64,000 bases of DNA from Flavobacteriales bacterium (lineage in GTDB: Bacteria; Bacteroidota; Bacteroidia; Flavobacteriales_F; PHOS-HE28): positions 203,202 to 267,201 of the forward strand of contig JACJZF010000004.1 of the NCBI GenBank assembly GCA_020635725.1, read 5' to 3'. Under the pieces are notes generated by a model, which was not told where the DNA came from, did not search any database, and was given only the letters and a program-made list of their open reading frames with translations. The translations under genes were made by a program, and so were the position numbers. Below, piece after piece: positions 63,408-64,000 of the stretch. How positions within the stretch are numbered: position 1 is the first letter of the stretch; every line of letters begins with the position of its first letter.

Positions 63408-63710
63408 TCAATGCGTCGCCAGCTTCCGCACCATCTCTTGCGTGAGCTCGGCCGCGTACACGCCGAAGGCATTCACCAGCACGCCCTTGATGCCATGCCC
63501 AGGCGCCGAGATGGCGTACACGATGCTCTGATCCGAAGGGTTCGTCTCGCCCTCGAAGCGGTGGAACTCATCGATGTGGAAGTCGTCGGGGCTGAGCTCG
63601 GTGCGGGTGCCGTCGCACACCACGCAATGACCGGCGAGCGTGAGGTCATCGGCATAGCCGCGGCGGATGAGGTCGTTGACGGCCTCGGAGAGTGTGGTGT
63701 AGGCGGGCAT
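63408..63710 (-). CDS. Conserved 100-residue protein, often misnamed phosphoribosylpyrophosphate synthetase
   Basis: A compact soluble protein of a family widespread in Bacteroidota: YTTLSEAVNDLIRRGYADDL, then CDGTRTELSPDDFHIDEF, YRFEG-type HRFEGETNPSDQSIVYAISA and KGVLVNAFGVYAAELT. Database entries sometimes call it phosphoribosylpyrophosphate synthetase, but it is too short and lacks the PRPP loop, so I do not assign that function. The start at 63710 is supported by a TACCTTCG box exactly 4 bases upstream. Confidence 0.72.
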   Translation of the reverse strand: MPAYTTLSEAVNDLIRRGYADDLTLAGHCVVCDGTRTELSPDDFHIDEFHRFEGETNPSDQSIVYAISAPGHGIKGVLVNAFGVYAAELTQEMVRKLATH

Positions 63711-63714
63711 TGAA

Positions 63715-63722
63715 CGAAGGTA
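63715..63722 (-). promoter_or_regulatory. -7-like box TACCTTCG, 4 bases before ATG
   Basis: Fits TAnnTTYG on the minus strand; TTCA separates it from the start at 63710. Confidence 0.45.
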
Positions 63723-63790
63723 GGATGCGCTCGGAGTGCGGACGCTGCGCGCAGTCTGCGGCTACTGCAATGGAATGCGGGCAGACTGAG

Positions 63791-63805
63791 GCAGCCGCAG
63801 GCTGC
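63791..63805. repeat. Perfect inverted repeat GCAGCC-GCA-GGCTGC
   Basis: A 6-bp stem with a 3-base loop downstream of the minus-strand T9SS gene and upstream of the 100-residue protein gene. It may end transcripts of the former, but no T-run is present. Confidence 0.45.
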
Positions 63806-63883
63806 GAGGATCCGATCTTGTCGAGCGTAGCCGCAGGCCTCGCTCAGACGTCGCCGCTTTCGCGCACGCTACGCGGAGTGGCC

Positions 63884-64000
63884 TCAGCGCCCGACCATCA
63901 CCTTCCTGGCGAGCTTCACATCATCCTGTTGCAAGCGCACGAGGTAGATGCCCGCGGGCAGGTCCGTGGCAAGCGTTACACGACCCATGCCGGTGATCTT
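63884..64000 (-). CDS. 3' end of a T9SS cargo gene (type A sorting domain), partial
   Basis: Only the last 38 codons are inside the window. They read LATDLPAGIYLVRLQQDDVK followed by LARKVMVGR and a TGA, the typical end of a T9SS type A sorting domain (the motif GIYLVRL and a short basic C-terminus). The rest of the gene lies beyond the right edge, so the cargo type is unknown. Confidence 0.75.
   Translation of the reverse strand, partial: KITGMGRVTLATDLPAGIYLVRLQQDDVKLARKVMVGR

Overview
This is a GC-rich chromosomal window from a Bacteroidota bacterium, most likely a high-GC member of the Flavobacteriales. The assignment rests on several signals: type IX secretion (T9SS) C-terminal sorting domains (47.6-53.3 kb and at the right edge), a gliding-motility-associated C-terminal domain on a 2012-residue repeat protein, PD40/OmpA proteins of the PorE kind, the flavobacterial gene order folP - DUF1599 - DoxX - tpiA - prmA, and promoter boxes of the form TAnnTTYG. 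Species cannot be determined from the sequence.

Layout. 0.1-6.8 kb carries a full cyanophycin cycle: cyanophycin synthetase (cphA, minus) divergent from cyanophycinase (cphB, plus), then small membrane genes and an AI-2E-type permease, then an isoaspartyl peptidase/asparaginase (minus). 6.9-13.3 kb has a DUF4920 secreted protein, a retropepsin-like zinc-protease-family protein, a GreA-like protein, a BchE-like cobalamin/radical-SAM enzyme, a RimK-type ATP-grasp ligase, a GT22-like membrane glycosyltransferase and TerC. 13.3-24.1 kb is a minus-strand envelope block: secreted S1 protease with a dockerin-like tail, PorE-like OmpA protein, AsmA-like protein, dicarboxylate symporter and RND transporter. 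A WG-repeat protein (24.2-26.3 kb) and a giant Ig-like repeat cargo protein (26.3-32.4 kb) follow; the latter contains 3.4 copies of a nearly identical 414-bp tandem repeat.

32.4-39.5 kb holds a spermidine-synthase-like protein and a class III cyclase, then a 4.5-kb block (about 34.4-38.8 kb) in which every gene, including folP, is broken by several frameshifts. Because no other part of the window shows this, local assembly error is the likelier explanation than gene decay. 39.5-47.2 kb carries DoxX, tpiA, prmA and a 1513-residue envelope protein. 47.2-53.3 kb has two T9SS cargo genes that are visibly AT-richer in their 5' parts. 53.4-62.4 kb has plsY, a 2122-residue PD40/coiled-coil/SPOR-like protein, clpS, an M48 lipoprotein and a DUF218 protein. 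The right end has tRNA-Arg(ACG) with a clear terminator, a cytochrome P460-like lipoprotein, a 100-residue conserved protein and the 3' end of another T9SS cargo gene.

A recurring observation is a -7-like box (TAnnTTYG or CAnnTTYG) lying only 4-7 bases before the start codon of many genes, which suggests widespread leaderless transcription in this organism. No CRISPR array, insertion sequence, rRNA or phage gene was seen.
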